Of a DNA stretch of 64,000 nt, positions 43,418 to 51,497 are shown piece by piece. This DNA is from Pseudoalteromonas haloplanktis ATCC 14393 (lineage in GTDB: Bacteria > Pseudomonadota > Gammaproteobacteria > Enterobacterales > Alteromonadaceae), in contig NZ_AHCA01000012.1 in the NCBI RefSeq assembly GCF_000238355.1, forward strand, positions 1 through 64,000. The letters are read 5' to 3'. The translations under genes and the position numbers were made by a program. Within the stretch, counting starts at the first letter, position 1. Every line of letters starts with the position of its first letter. The notes below the pieces were generated by a model. The model was not told where the DNA came from. It searched no databases and saw only the letters and a program-made list of their open reading frames with translations.

Positions 43418-44443
43418 ATGCAAGACCTCATAGCGAGCAGCTTAAAATATCAAAACAATACACTCAGCGTGCTAGATCAATACCTGCTGCCACATCAGCA
43501 GGTGTGGCATGTGTGTGATGATGTAGCTAGTATGAGGGAATTGATCTTAAATCTAAAAATACGCGGCGCACCCTTGATTGGCTTAGGAGCGAGTTTGCTG
43601 GTTGCCCATCTAGCTGAGCAAGGCATAGCTAAAGCAGCATTAGCACAGGCGATTGATGATTTAGAAGCCACGCGACCAACTGCGGTTAATTTAATGCATT
43701 GCATGGCAAAGTTACGCATTGCGTTACAGCAAGATGATTATGTAATGGCAATTGTAAGTGCCGCTGTTAGCCTGTTTAATGAAGATATCGCCCTGTGTGA
43801 AAGCATGGCAAAGCATGGCGCAGCACTGGTTAATAGTGGTGATAATATTCTGACTCACTGTAATACAGGTGCTTTAGCAACAGCTGGGATTGGTACAGCT
43901 TTGGGTGTTATTTATAAAGCTCAGCAACGTCATGGCGATATTCATGTGTGGGTGGATGAAACACGTCCGTTATTACAAGGCGGGCGTTTAACCGCATTTG
44001 AGCTTGAGCGCTGGCAAGTACCTTACACTTTGATTTGCGATAATATGGCAGCGAGCTTAATGGCTGCGGGTAAAGTGGATAAAATTTTTGTTGGTGCTGA
44101 TCGTATTGCCGCCAATGGTGACTTCGCTAATAAAGTCGGTACTTATAATTTAGCCGTATTGGCGCATTTTCATAACATCCCATTTTATGTAGTAGCGCCA
44201 TTAACCACTTTAGATGTAAGTACAGCATGCGGCGCAGACATTGAAATTGAGCAGCGCAATAGCGCAGAAGTGCGCGGTGTAAGTGGCAGTTTTGGTGAGG
44301 CGCTGTGGGCACCGACAAATGCTCAAGTATACAATCCAGCATTTGACGTAACGCCTGCAAAGCTCATTACCGGCTGGGTGCTCGATACTGGTGTTTATGA
44401 GCAACAACAAGTGTTAGCTGGTAAACTGAAAGACTTAAATTAA
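43418..44443 (+). CDS. mtnA: S-methyl-5-thioribose-1-phosphate isomerase
   Basis: The 341-residue enzyme of the eIF2B-like isomerase family converts methylthioribose-1-phosphate to methylthioribulose-1-phosphate. Conserved segments are LKIRGAPLIG, the catalytic Cys in THCNTGALAT, VDETRPLLQGGRLTAFEL and the catalytic Asp in GADRIAANGDFANKVGTY. It converges with the RelA/SpoT-domain gene, with only three bases between stops and no visible terminator. Confidence 0.96.
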   Translation: MQDLIASSLKYQNNTLSVLDQYLLPHQQVWHVCDDVASMRELILNLKIRGAPLIGLGASLLVAHLAEQGIAKAALAQAIDDLEATRPTAVNLMHCMAKLRIALQQDDYVMAIVSAAVSLFNEDIALCESMAKHGAALVNSGDNILTHCNTGALATAGIGTALGVIYKAQQRHGDIHVWVDETRPLLQGGRLTAFELERWQVPYTLICDNMAASLMAAGKVDKIFVGADRIAANGDFANKVGTYNLAVLAHFHNIPFYVVAPLTTLDVSTACGADIEIEQRNSAEVRGVSGSFGEALWAPTNAQVYNPAFDVTPAKLITGWVLDTGVYEQQQVLAGKLKDLN

Positions 44444-44446
44444 AAT

Positions 44447-45511
44447 TTAACCCAGTAATACACGGCTGAATTCTGAAAGAAATTCAGAAGTGTCATTAAG
44501 GTAGTTGGGATAGGCTTTTTCGATAGATTTTAAGTCATTTCCTGCTACTAATAATACGTTGTTGTGAGTTTGTCGCTCTTGCTCTGCATAGTGCGTTAAT
44601 GCTTCTTGCTTTTTATTGGCTGCGTACAAAAAAACCCGACCCATTTGAGTTTCGGTATTGTGAACAAGTAAGGCAAAACCTGTATCTTTTGATTTATTTT
44701 TAATCTCGTCAACTTGAAATGCACGGTTAAATGCATCGAGTTTATGAAATGCTGCGAGCTTTTTATTTAAAGCAGCTAACTCATCAATAAAGCTTTGTGA
44801 TTGTTCATCGCTTAATTGATTTGAGCCATCTTTAACGGCAAGGAATTCACCCATAATAAAAAATAATCGCTGCCAATCTGTATCAGCGGCTTGTGGGTTG
44901 GTTTTCAGTGTTTCTTTTTCAATAATATCGACGATTTCGACTGTAGTTGCCCATAAATGCTGAAGTCGAGTACGTAATTGAACTTCTATTTGAAAACCTT
45001 TGTAATCGTGAGACTCTAAATTATTATAGCTTTTATAGACACGATGAATCCCCCTATAGCCAGTGGCTTTAGGATTTTCAATATAATCATATGACTTTAC
45101 GCTATGGACTGTTCGACTTGAATCTAAACTCGTATTGAGCTTATACAGGGTATCTAAATTGTCTAAAATAACTCTGCAACCACCTATATCGTGCATACGT
45201 TTGAGGCTGATGGCATTTTCACTTTTACCGTCTAATGACTCACGTTGCAGTTTATCAATAATTGTCGGTAAGCGTTTTAAGCGACGTACAATAGTAGCAG
45301 AATCAAGCAGGTTGAGTTTTTTTACGTGTTTCCATATTAAATTTTTGATGATGGTCAGCGGGTATAAATGAGCCGCGCGATAATTTTGAATGACTTCGGT
45401 AGCAAACTCAAAATCGCCATCTTGTTTACGAAAAATACGGCCAGCTTTTTCAACTTGCTTACGAGAATACGCAAGTTGTTGTTTGGACTTTTGATATTGT
45501 TCGTTGACCAT
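44447..45511 (-). CDS. RelA/SpoT-domain nucleotide pyrophosphokinase
   Basis: This 354-residue single-domain synthetase lacks the HD hydrolase and the TGS/ACT regulatory domains of RelA and SpoT. The synthetase core at about residues 105-215 is intact: MHDIGGCRVIL, DYIENPKATGYRGIH (substrate-stacking Tyr) and EVQLRTRLQHLWA. N- and C-terminal helical extensions flank it. Such small alarmone synthetases either make (p)ppGpp under their own control or, in the ToxSAS branch, act as toxins or phage-defence effectors that modify nucleotides or tRNA. Which branch this belongs to cannot be told here. It is not a methionine salvage function, although it lies within that cluster; no dedicated antitoxin gene is evident. 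Confidence 0.82.
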   Translation of the reverse strand: MVNEQYQKSKQQLAYSRKQVEKAGRIFRKQDGDFEFATEVIQNYRAAHLYPLTIIKNLIWKHVKKLNLLDSATIVRRLKRLPTIIDKLQRESLDGKSENAISLKRMHDIGGCRVILDNLDTLYKLNTSLDSSRTVHSVKSYDYIENPKATGYRGIHRVYKSYNNLESHDYKGFQIEVQLRTRLQHLWATTVEIVDIIEKETLKTNPQAADTDWQRLFFIMGEFLAVKDGSNQLSDEQSQSFIDELAALNKKLAAFHKLDAFNRAFQVDEIKNKSKDTGFALLVHNTETQMGRVFLYAANKKQEALTHYAEQERQTHNNVLLVAGNDLKSIEKAYPNYLNDTSEFLSEFSRVLLG

Positions 45512-45592
45512 TTCACGTTCACTTAATTGAGTAAAACTAACACTGAAAATATACTACAGAGTTAAGTTGTTTAAGTCATCCTTGATATGAGC

Positions 45593-45928
45593 TTAACCTT
45601 TTGCCACGTACACCCAAGCTTTAATGCCGCTATGAAATGACTCTTCTATACGTAGGTAGTCATCAACTTCATAGCTATCTGCGCTAGCAAGTTCTTCTGA
45701 GGTAATCGTAAAAATAGTGCCGGTTACGGTATCTGTTGCTAGCCCTGTTTTAATTAAGGCCGGGTGAAAACGCTGGCCGCTGCTTTTTAAAACAGCGGCG
45801 TCGGTGATTTCAACTTCGCCCACTATATAACCCGTTAAAATATCGGCTTGGCCCTCGAGCAAGCGGCCAAAGGTATCAAGCTGTACTTGCTCTAATTGCA
45901 GTGTGCCGTAGGAAAATAATTTTTCCAT
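45593..45928 (-). CDS. gamma-glutamylcyclotransferase-like (AIG2) protein
   Basis: The 111-residue protein has the GGCT/AIG2 fold. It starts EKLFSYGTLQLEQVQ, where the YGTL loop binds the substrate. The Glu expected as catalytic acid lies in ADSYEVDDY, followed by AWVYVA at the end. It may act on gamma-glutamyl amines or peptides; the substrate is not known. It is 24 bp downstream of mtnD on the same strand and 81 bp before the RelA/SpoT gene, so it is probably transcribed with mtnBCD. Confidence 0.82.
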   Translation of the reverse strand: MEKLFSYGTLQLEQVQLDTFGRLLEGQADILTGYIVGEVEITDAAVLKSSGQRFHPALIKTGLATDTVTGTIFTITSEELASADSYEVDDYLRIEESFHSGIKAWVYVAKG

Positions 45929-45952
45929 TTAAACTCCTTTACTAAATGATGG

Positions 45953-46495
45953 CTAGTCCAATAAAGGAAATTGCTTAGCAATCTCAGACTCGGTACTTTG
46001 TGCAACCCAGCCTTCGGTATTATTGAACAAACGGATCGCAGTAAATTCAGGTTCACTGCCCATATCAAACCAATGCGGGGTTAATTCTGGTACTGAAATT
46101 AAATCACCTTGTTGACACAGCACTTGGTAAACCTTGTCGTTAATATGTAGGCAAAATAAGCCTTGGCCTTTTACAAAAAAGCGCACTTCGTCTTCGCTGT
46201 GAGTGTGCTCAAACAAAAACTTAGCACGTAAATCAGCCGCTGCTGGGTTGCCTTTAGCCAATGAGATAACATCCACGGTTTGATAACCGCCTTGTTGCTT
46301 TAAACGTTCAATATCGGCGTTATAAGCGGCAATGATCTCGTCGTGACTGGTATCAGCCGTGATCGCAGCGCTTGCTTGCCATTGCTCAAAGCGGACATTC
46401 ACTTTATTTAGTTCAGCGGCAATTTGTGTTGCATCTTGAGTGCTTAATAAGGCATTACTGCCGTTACAATCAGCAAAAATAGTTAATTGGCTCAT
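45953..46495 (-). CDS. mtnD: acireductone dioxygenase
   Basis: The 180-residue cupin oxidises acireductone to the keto acid precursor of methionine. Metal ligands are visible in EHTHSEDEVRFFVKGQG (His, His, Glu), with a fourth His in PELTPHWFD. It uses Fe for the on-pathway reaction and Ni for the off-pathway one. Its ATG overlaps the mtnC stop. Confidence 0.96.
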   Translation of the reverse strand: MSQLTIFADCNGSNALLSTQDATQIAAELNKVNVRFEQWQASAAITADTSHDEIIAAYNADIERLKQQGGYQTVDVISLAKGNPAAADLRAKFLFEHTHSEDEVRFFVKGQGLFCLHINDKVYQVLCQQGDLISVPELTPHWFDMGSEPEFTAIRLFNNTEGWVAQSTESEIAKQFPLLD

Positions 46496-47178
46496 GCTAA
46501 ATGCTCCGCAGTAAATTGGCTAAAATCATTAATATAGTTATGTTCAGGCGAGCGTGCTTGACCATCACGAATTAAGTGCAACGTTTTTAAACCAGCGGCT
46601 TTGGCGGCATCAAGTTCAGCGGCTACATCACTTAAAAACAAGACTTCATTAGCGGCAAGTGGTAGTTGCGCAATAATGTTTTCATACGCTGCTTGTTGTT
46701 GTTTTGCGCCAACCTTGGTATCAAAGTAGTCAGTAAATAATGGGCGGATATCACCAAAATCTGAGTATTGAAAAATCAAATGTTGCGCCTTTACTGAACC
46801 TGAAGAGTACACATATAGTTGCTGACCAGCTTGTTGCTGCGCAACTAAAAACTGGTAGGCATCTGGGTATAAATGGCCGGTAAAATCGCCATTTTCATAG
46901 CCAGTTTGCCAAATGAGGCCTTGCAACTGTTTTAATGGGGTGATTTTTTTATCGTCGCGGATCCATTCAAGTAAGGTGTTAATTACTAGATCAATACTGG
47001 CATTGGGTTGTTCTATAATCGTTTTAACAGCATCAATTTGCTCTGCTACCGCGCTTTGTGTCTGATGAGTTTTGACAAATTCAGGGAGCTGGTTTGCGGC
47101 ATAAGGAAATAGCACCTCTTTAACAAATGAAATGCGGGTAATGGTGCCTTCAATATCGGTCAGTAGTGCTTTGATCAT
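46492..47178 (-). CDS. mtnC: enolase-phosphatase E1
   Basis: This 228-residue HAD-family enzyme enolises and dephosphorylates 2,3-diketo-5-methylthiopentyl-1-phosphate. The nucleophile motif DIEGT, the SSGS motif in YVYSSGSVKAQ and the acidic LFLSDVAAELDAA segment are typical of MtnC. It overlaps mtnB by four bases and mtnD likewise, giving a tightly coupled mtnB-mtnC-mtnD operon. Confidence 0.96.
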   Translation of the reverse strand: MIKALLTDIEGTITRISFVKEVLFPYAANQLPEFVKTHQTQSAVAEQIDAVKTIIEQPNASIDLVINTLLEWIRDDKKITPLKQLQGLIWQTGYENGDFTGHLYPDAYQFLVAQQQAGQQLYVYSSGSVKAQHLIFQYSDFGDIRPLFTDYFDTKVGAKQQQAAYENIIAQLPLAANEVLFLSDVAAELDAAKAAGLKTLHLIRDGQARSPEHNYINDFSQFTAEHLA

Positions 47179-47792
47179 GATTCTAATCCTACTAATTTTA
47201 AGCGTTCTAGCTCACATGCAAATAAGAATTCAAGACCTTCTAACTGACGACGAACCTCGCTAATTGTTCGACCCACGACATACAAGCCGTGGCCGCGGAT
47301 AAGTACGCCATGCTCAATAGGAGTATGTAGGTGGTGATCACTCACTAATAAGCTTAAGCGATCGATATCTTGGTCATTATCAAAGATTGGAATACTCAAG
47401 GTTTCTAAATGTGAGGTAATGCCCGTTAATGATTTTTGCATCTCATAGCCGTGTAAATCCAGGCTGTGGCCTTTAATAACTCGTGATAAAACGGTTGCTG
47501 CAACCGAATGAGTGTGTAATACAAAGTGAGCTGAAGGAATCAGTTTATACATACTTAAATGTAATTCAGTCTCAGCAGAGGGTTTTGCTGCGCTAGCACT
47601 ACGTGAACCGGCATGATCAAGTTCAATAAAAGCATGGGGTGCTAATTGGCCTTTATCAAAACCGCTGGCAGTAACCACAAAGCCAGTATTGGTTCGTGCT
47701 GAAAAGTTACCACCTGTGGCAGGTACCCAACCACGTTGACTGATCCACTTTCCTGCTTCTATAAGTTCTGAAATAGCGGTATTGTTATGCAT
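47175..47792 (-). CDS. mtnB: methylthioribulose-1-phosphate dehydratase
   Basis: The 205-residue class II aldolase-fold dehydratase has zinc ligands in VLHTHSVAATVLSR and RGHGLYVVG and the opening GWVPATGGNFSARTN. It is the first gene of mtnBCD and lies divergent from the aminotransferase gene across a 90-bp region with MetJ-like boxes. Confidence 0.95.
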   Translation of the reverse strand: MHNNTAISELIEAGKWISQRGWVPATGGNFSARTNTGFVVTASGFDKGQLAPHAFIELDHAGSRSASAAKPSAETELHLSMYKLIPSAHFVLHTHSVAATVLSRVIKGHSLDLHGYEMQKSLTGITSHLETLSIPIFDNDQDIDRLSLLVSDHHLHTPIEHGVLIRGHGLYVVGRTISEVRRQLEGLEFLFACELERLKLVGLES

Positions 47793-47811
47793 ACATTCCT
47801 CTAGCTAGTTT

Positions 47812-47827
47812 AGACGGCTATACTTCT
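47812..47827. promoter_or_regulatory. tandem MetJ-box-like octamers between mtnB and ybdL
   Basis: AGACGGCT and ATACTTCT are directly adjacent and match the MetJ consensus AGACGTCT at 7 and 6 of 8 positions. They lie 20 bp before mtnB and 56 bp before the aminotransferase. The same arrangement occurs between mtnK and mtnA. Confidence 0.65.
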
Positions 47828-47882
47828 GTTAATAGCAATGATAGCATCGCTTTGGGCGCAAAACCATCATTAAGGGTAACCA

Positions 47883-49025
47883 GTGTTTGAAAGTAAATTG
47901 CCAAATTTAGGCACCAGTATTTTTAGTCAAATGACCGCATTAGCAAATCAATTCGACGCGATTAATTTATCGCAGGGCTTTCCTGAGTTTGATGCGCCAG
48001 AGCTACTTAAAAAACAACTTAATCATTATGTGCTTGAAGGAGTTAATCAATATTCGCCGTCATCAGGTGTACCGCGCTTGCAGCAACAAATAGCGCAATT
48101 GGTTAAGCGTAAATATGCAGCGGAAATAGACGCGACGCAGCAAGTAACAGTCACTTCCGGTGCAACGGAAGCTTTGTTTGTAGCCATTCAAGCACTTGTG
48201 CGTGAAGGTGATGAAGTGATTGTGTTTGACCCTGCTTATGACTCTTACCAACCGGCAATAGAATTGGCCGGTGGTAAGTCAGTAAATATTGCACTGCATG
48301 CCCCTGATTACGCAATTGATTGGCAAGCGGTTACTGAGGCTGTAAATAGTAAAACCCGCGCTATTATTATCAATACGCCACACAACCCAAGCGGAAAAAC
48401 GTTAAAACAACACGATATAAATGCCTTGAAAGCGTTGGTAAGCAAGCATGATTTATATGTAATAAGTGATGAAGTTTACGAGCATATTACGTTTGATAAC
48501 CAGCCCCACTTAAGTGTGCTACGCGATGCAGAGCTGTTTGCTAGGAGCTTTGTGATCTCAAGCTTTGGCAAAACCTTTCATAGCACAGGTTGGAAAATGG
48601 GTTACTGTATTGCTCCTGTAGCACTGGCTGTCGAATTTCGTAAAATTCACCAGTACGTGACATTTTCAAGCTTTACCCCCGCGCAGCATGCATTGGCCGA
48701 TATGCTAGAGCAACAAGGTGAACATGTAGACGAATTGAGTGAGTTTTATCAACAAAAGCGTGATGTGTTGAGCAATGCTCTCAAAGAGAGCCGCTTTACG
48801 ATTTTACCAAGTGAAGGTACTTACTTTTTACTGCTGGATTACAGTGATGTATCTGATTTGAATGATGTTGAATTTTGCCAGTGGTTAGTCGAGCAAGCGG
48901 GGGTTGCGGCAATTCCACTGAGCGTATTTTATCAGCAACCGAGTAACGATAAAGTGATTCGTCTGTGTTTTGCAAAACACGATGCCACACTGCTACAAGC
49001 TGCGGAGATTTTATGTCAACTTTAA
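47883..49025 (+). CDS. ybdL: methionine aminotransferase, YbdL-like
   Basis: The 380-residue class I PLP aminotransferase is close to E. coli YbdL, which prefers methionine. Blocks seen are INLSQGFPEFD, VTSGATEALF, NTPHNPSGKTL and the PLP Lys in SSFGKTFHSTGWKMGY. In salvage it would transaminate 4-methylthio-2-oxobutyrate to methionine. The start is GTG 47883 with AAGGG upstream. Its 3' end overlaps the amidase gene by 13 bases, linking the two reactions. Confidence 0.9.
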   Translation: MFESKLPNLGTSIFSQMTALANQFDAINLSQGFPEFDAPELLKKQLNHYVLEGVNQYSPSSGVPRLQQQIAQLVKRKYAAEIDATQQVTVTSGATEALFVAIQALVREGDEVIVFDPAYDSYQPAIELAGGKSVNIALHAPDYAIDWQAVTEAVNSKTRAIIINTPHNPSGKTLKQHDINALKALVSKHDLYVISDEVYEHITFDNQPHLSVLRDAELFARSFVISSFGKTFHSTGWKMGYCIAPVALAVEFRKIHQYVTFSSFTPAQHALADMLEQQGEHVDELSEFYQQKRDVLSNALKESRFTILPSEGTYFLLLDYSDVSDLNDVEFCQWLVEQAGVAAIPLSVFYQQPSNDKVIRLCFAKHDATLLQAAEILCQL

Positions 49026-49789
49026 CCCTAGCACTTATACAAACATCGCTTAACTGGCTAGATAAAGATGCTAATTTGGCACATTTTAGCGCTAAAATAG
49101 CCAATGTAGACAATTCAGTTGAGCTTATATTATTACCAGAAACATTCGCTACAGGGTTTGCTATTAATCTCGATTGTGCCGAACCTGAAAACGGGAACGT
49201 ACTTGCTTGGATGATTGCGAGCGCAAAGTCAGCGAATGCTGTGATAGCAGGCTCAGTGCTAGTTAAGCAAGGCGACAAAAAAGCCAACCGTTTTTACTGG
49301 GTATGGCCTAACGGCAACGTGCAGTTTTACGACAAACGTCATTTATTTTGTTTAGGCAAAGAAGGTGACTTTGTCAGTGCTGGGCAACAGCGTGAAGTAT
49401 TCGAATTGAATGGCTTTAGAATATTACCGCAAGTGTGTTACGACTTACGTTTTCCGGTTTTTCAACGTAATCGTAATGATTACGATGTCATGGTGAATGT
49501 TGCCAATTGGCCAGCAGCACGACGTAAAGTGTGGGACACTTTACTGATGGCACGGGCAATGGAAAATCAGTGTTATGTAATTGGCGTTAATCGCATCGGT
49601 GATGATGGTAATGGGATTGCGCATAATGGCGGCACTGCAGTGTATGACTTCAAAGGTGATACGTTAGCTATTGCTAAAGATAATGGCTCGCAAGTTGTAA
49701 CCGTCACACTTGATAAAGGCCCACTTGAGCTATTTAAACAAAGCTTCCCCGCGCATTTAGATGCAGATGGGTTTAGTTTGCAGGATTAA
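49013..49789 (+). CDS. yafV: omega-amidase of the nitrilase family, YafV-like
   Basis: The 258-residue enzyme has the nitrilase triad: Glu in LLPETFATGF, Lys in YDKRHLF and Cys in PQVCYDLRFPVF. It resembles E. coli YafV, an omega-amidase that hydrolyses the 2-oxoglutaramate left when glutamine is the amino donor, so it pulls the YbdL reaction forward. ATG 49013 is chosen; the longer frame merely reads through the aminotransferase 3' end. A plausible terminator was not seen. Confidence 0.9.
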   Translation: MSTLTLALIQTSLNWLDKDANLAHFSAKIANVDNSVELILLPETFATGFAINLDCAEPENGNVLAWMIASAKSANAVIAGSVLVKQGDKKANRFYWVWPNGNVQFYDKRHLFCLGKEGDFVSAGQQREVFELNGFRILPQVCYDLRFPVFQRNRNDYDVMVNVANWPAARRKVWDTLLMARAMENQCYVIGVNRIGDDGNGIAHNGGTAVYDFKGDTLAIAKDNGSQVVTVTLDKGPLELFKQSFPAHLDADGFSLQD

Positions 49790-49814
49790 CCGGCGTAACA
49801 ACCGGAGAGGCTAT

Positions 49815-50381
49815 TTATTTAGCCTCAATACTTCTGATCACTTTACAGGGGTTACCCACGGCTACTGAATTAGCAGGAATATTCTTAGTGACCACACTGC
49901 CTGCACCAATTACACAGCGATCACCAATGCTCACCCCAGGCAAAACCGAAACGTTGCCACCAAGCCAAACATCATTACCAATAGTAATTGGGGAGCCTGA
50001 TTCAGTACTGCGCCGCTCGATAGGGTCAATCGGGTGAGTGGCTGTCGATATCATCACGTTTGGGCCAAACATCACATTATTACCAATTGTGACTTTGCAG
50101 ACATCTAAAATAGTTAAGTTATGATTCGCATAAAAGTTATCGCCCAGTTCAATATTAAAACCATAATCACAATAAAACATTGGCTCAAGATAGGCTTTGC
50201 CTTTAAACTTTAGTAACTCGGCAAGAATTTTAATTCGTACATGGGGTGTTGTAGGGTCTGCCAAATTAAATTGATGACATGCCAATTTAGCGAGGCTACG
50301 TGCTTTTACCAGTTCAGGCTCTGAGGCTTTATAAGGCAAGCCAGCAAGCATTTTTTCAAATTCAGTTATGGTGTTAGTCAT
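49815..50381 (-). CDS. maa: maltose/galactoside O-acetyltransferase-like protein
   Basis: The 188-residue hexapeptide-repeat acetyltransferase has the N-terminal Mac domain (EKMLAGLPYKASEPEL), the conserved YIEPMF-like segment AYLEPMFYCDYGFNIELG, the catalytic-His segment STATHPIDP, and left-handed beta-helix turns such as VSIGDRCVIGAGSVV. It transfers acetyl from acetyl-CoA to a sugar; the natural sugar is unknown. It converges with the amidase gene 25 bp away. Confidence 0.85.
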   Translation of the reverse strand: MTNTITEFEKMLAGLPYKASEPELVKARSLAKLACHQFNLADPTTPHVRIKILAELLKFKGKAYLEPMFYCDYGFNIELGDNFYANHNLTILDVCKVTIGNNVMFGPNVMISTATHPIDPIERRSTESGSPITIGNDVWLGGNVSVLPGVSIGDRCVIGAGSVVTKNIPANSVAVGNPCKVIRSIEAK

Positions 50382-50573
50382 AGTTTCTAGTGCTTAAATT
50401 GAGTTGTTTTAGCACATTAGCAAAAAGAATTCGTGGAGCATAGTTTTCGCCATGAATGACGACATTGCATGAGTTTTATATCATAGAAGGTAGATTAACC
50501 TGCTGATTTATATTGTTATTAAATTCTCTTTGTGAAAAGTAAAATTTAAGTCGATTGGTATTAGAGCTGTGTA

Positions 50574-51018
50574 AAGGTTACGGACATAAAACGATAGGCT
50601 TTTTATGCTGATATGTGCGTCAAACGTGGGGATGGGCTTGCTTACGTCCATGTAATCAATTGCGGGAGGCGCTTGCAGCGGCCCCAAATGTTCCTGACAT
50701 GTGAAAAAATACATCCCTATATTTTACCCTTCGGGCCGCACTACGTGCGTTTAACTTTGTTCCAGACAAAGTTTGGTCGAACCCTGATCGAGGGTTCTCA
50801 CCCTCCTTCTGCCATTTTTAATAACGAAGAAAGCCCCGCAATAAATTGCGGGGCTTTCTTCGTTATTAAATGGCGGAGAAGGAGGGATGGGCTTGCTTAC
50901 GTCCATGTAATCAATCGCTTCGCGACGCTTGCTGCGGCCTAAAATGTTCCAGACATTTTATCGAACCCTGATCGAGGGTTCTCACCCTCCTTCATCGGTG
51001 TAAAGGTTACGGACATAA
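50574..51018. repeat. tRNA-associated repeat patch
   Basis: Several words occur twice: GTGTAAAGGTTACGGACATA at about 50570 and 50999, GATGGGCTTGCTTACGTCCA at about 50631 and 50885, and TCGAACCCTGATCGAGGGTT at about 50777 and 50957 followed by CTCACCCTCCTT. The last resembles a tRNA-Ser T-arm and acceptor 3' end with a damaged T-loop. The open frame across the patch (50613-50942) repeats the same peptide words and is not credible. The stretch 50382-50573 shows nothing. Confidence 0.75.
50819..50866. repeat. perfect 22-bp-arm inverted repeat with 4-base loop
   Basis: AATAACGAAGAAAGCCCCGCAA is followed by TAAA and its exact reverse complement. The symmetry continues imperfectly outwards: left flank CCTCCTTCTGCCATTTTT and right flank AAATGGCGGAGAAGGAGG, both like tRNA-Ser acceptor ends pointing apart. 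The core could act as a strong two-way terminator. Confidence 0.85.
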
Positions 51019-51040
51019 AAAAACCGCAATTAAGCGGTTT
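51017..51040 (-). terminator. terminator of the tRNA-Ser pair
   Basis: AAACCGC/GCGGTTT 7-bp stem with a 6-base loop and a T-run in the minus direction, directly after tRNA-Ser(GCT). Confidence 0.88.
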
Positions 51041-51051
51041 AATTTAATAAA

Positions 51052-51144
51052 TGGCGGAGAAGGAGGGATTCGAACCCTCGATAGAGCTACAAACCCTATA
51101 CTCCCTTAGCAGGGGAGCGCCTTCGGCCACTCGGCCACCTCTCC
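51052..51144 (-). tRNA. tRNA-Ser(GCT)
   Basis: The 93-nt tRNA includes an encoded CCA end. Acceptor stem GGAGAGG pairs with CTTCTCC (one G-T), the anticodon loop is CTGCTAA (anticodon GCT, reading AGY), a long class II variable arm is present, and the T-arm has GGTTCGAATCC. The D-arm starts TGGCCGAGTGG. Confidence 0.95.
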
Positions 51145-51195
51145 GGCGCATAAACTGTCATTTTGATAGTCGAGTGAACCACCAAAACGTAATAA

Positions 51196-51286
51196 TGGTG
51201 GAGAGATAGGGATTTGAACCCTAGAGGGGCTATAAACCCCTGCCGGTTTTCAAGACCGGTGCATTCGACCACTCTGCCATCTCTCC
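51196..51286 (-). tRNA. tRNA-Ser(TGA)
   Basis: The 91-nt tRNA includes an encoded CCA end. Acceptor GGAGAGA pairs with TCTCTCC, the anticodon loop is CTTGAAA (anticodon TGA, reading UCN), a long variable arm is present, and the T-arm has GGTTCAAATCC. It is upstream of tRNA-Ser(GCT) by about 51 bp and is read in the same transcript. Confidence 0.95.
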
Positions 51287-51297
51287 GTTGGGAAAGA

Positions 51298-51326
51298 ATA
51301 ATACGCAGGTGATTGGGGTGTGTAAA
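51298..51326 (-). promoter_or_regulatory. promoter of the tRNA-Ser pair
   Basis: TTTACA and TATTAT are separated by exactly 17 bases on the minus strand, 12 bases above the first tRNA. Between 51327 and 51497 I see nothing else. Confidence 0.75.
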
Positions 51327-51497
51327 TAGGAAAAAGATCGTTTGCTGTTTTTTTGTTCTAAAAAGTGGTTTTTTTTATGAAAAAGGGATTTTTAAGGAGC
51401 TTAAAGAAGAGGTTGCAGCAAACGAGGGAGCTAAATAAGTGGTTTCATTTAGTGGTTGGGTGTTTGCTGCACCGCTAAAGTAATCATGGTTGGGTGA

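Noticed and set aside
50613..50942. 109-codon open frame over the tRNA-associated repeats
   Set aside because: It reads through repeated words, an inverted repeat and a tRNA-end remnant, with no ribosome-binding site. It is an artefact of the repeat.
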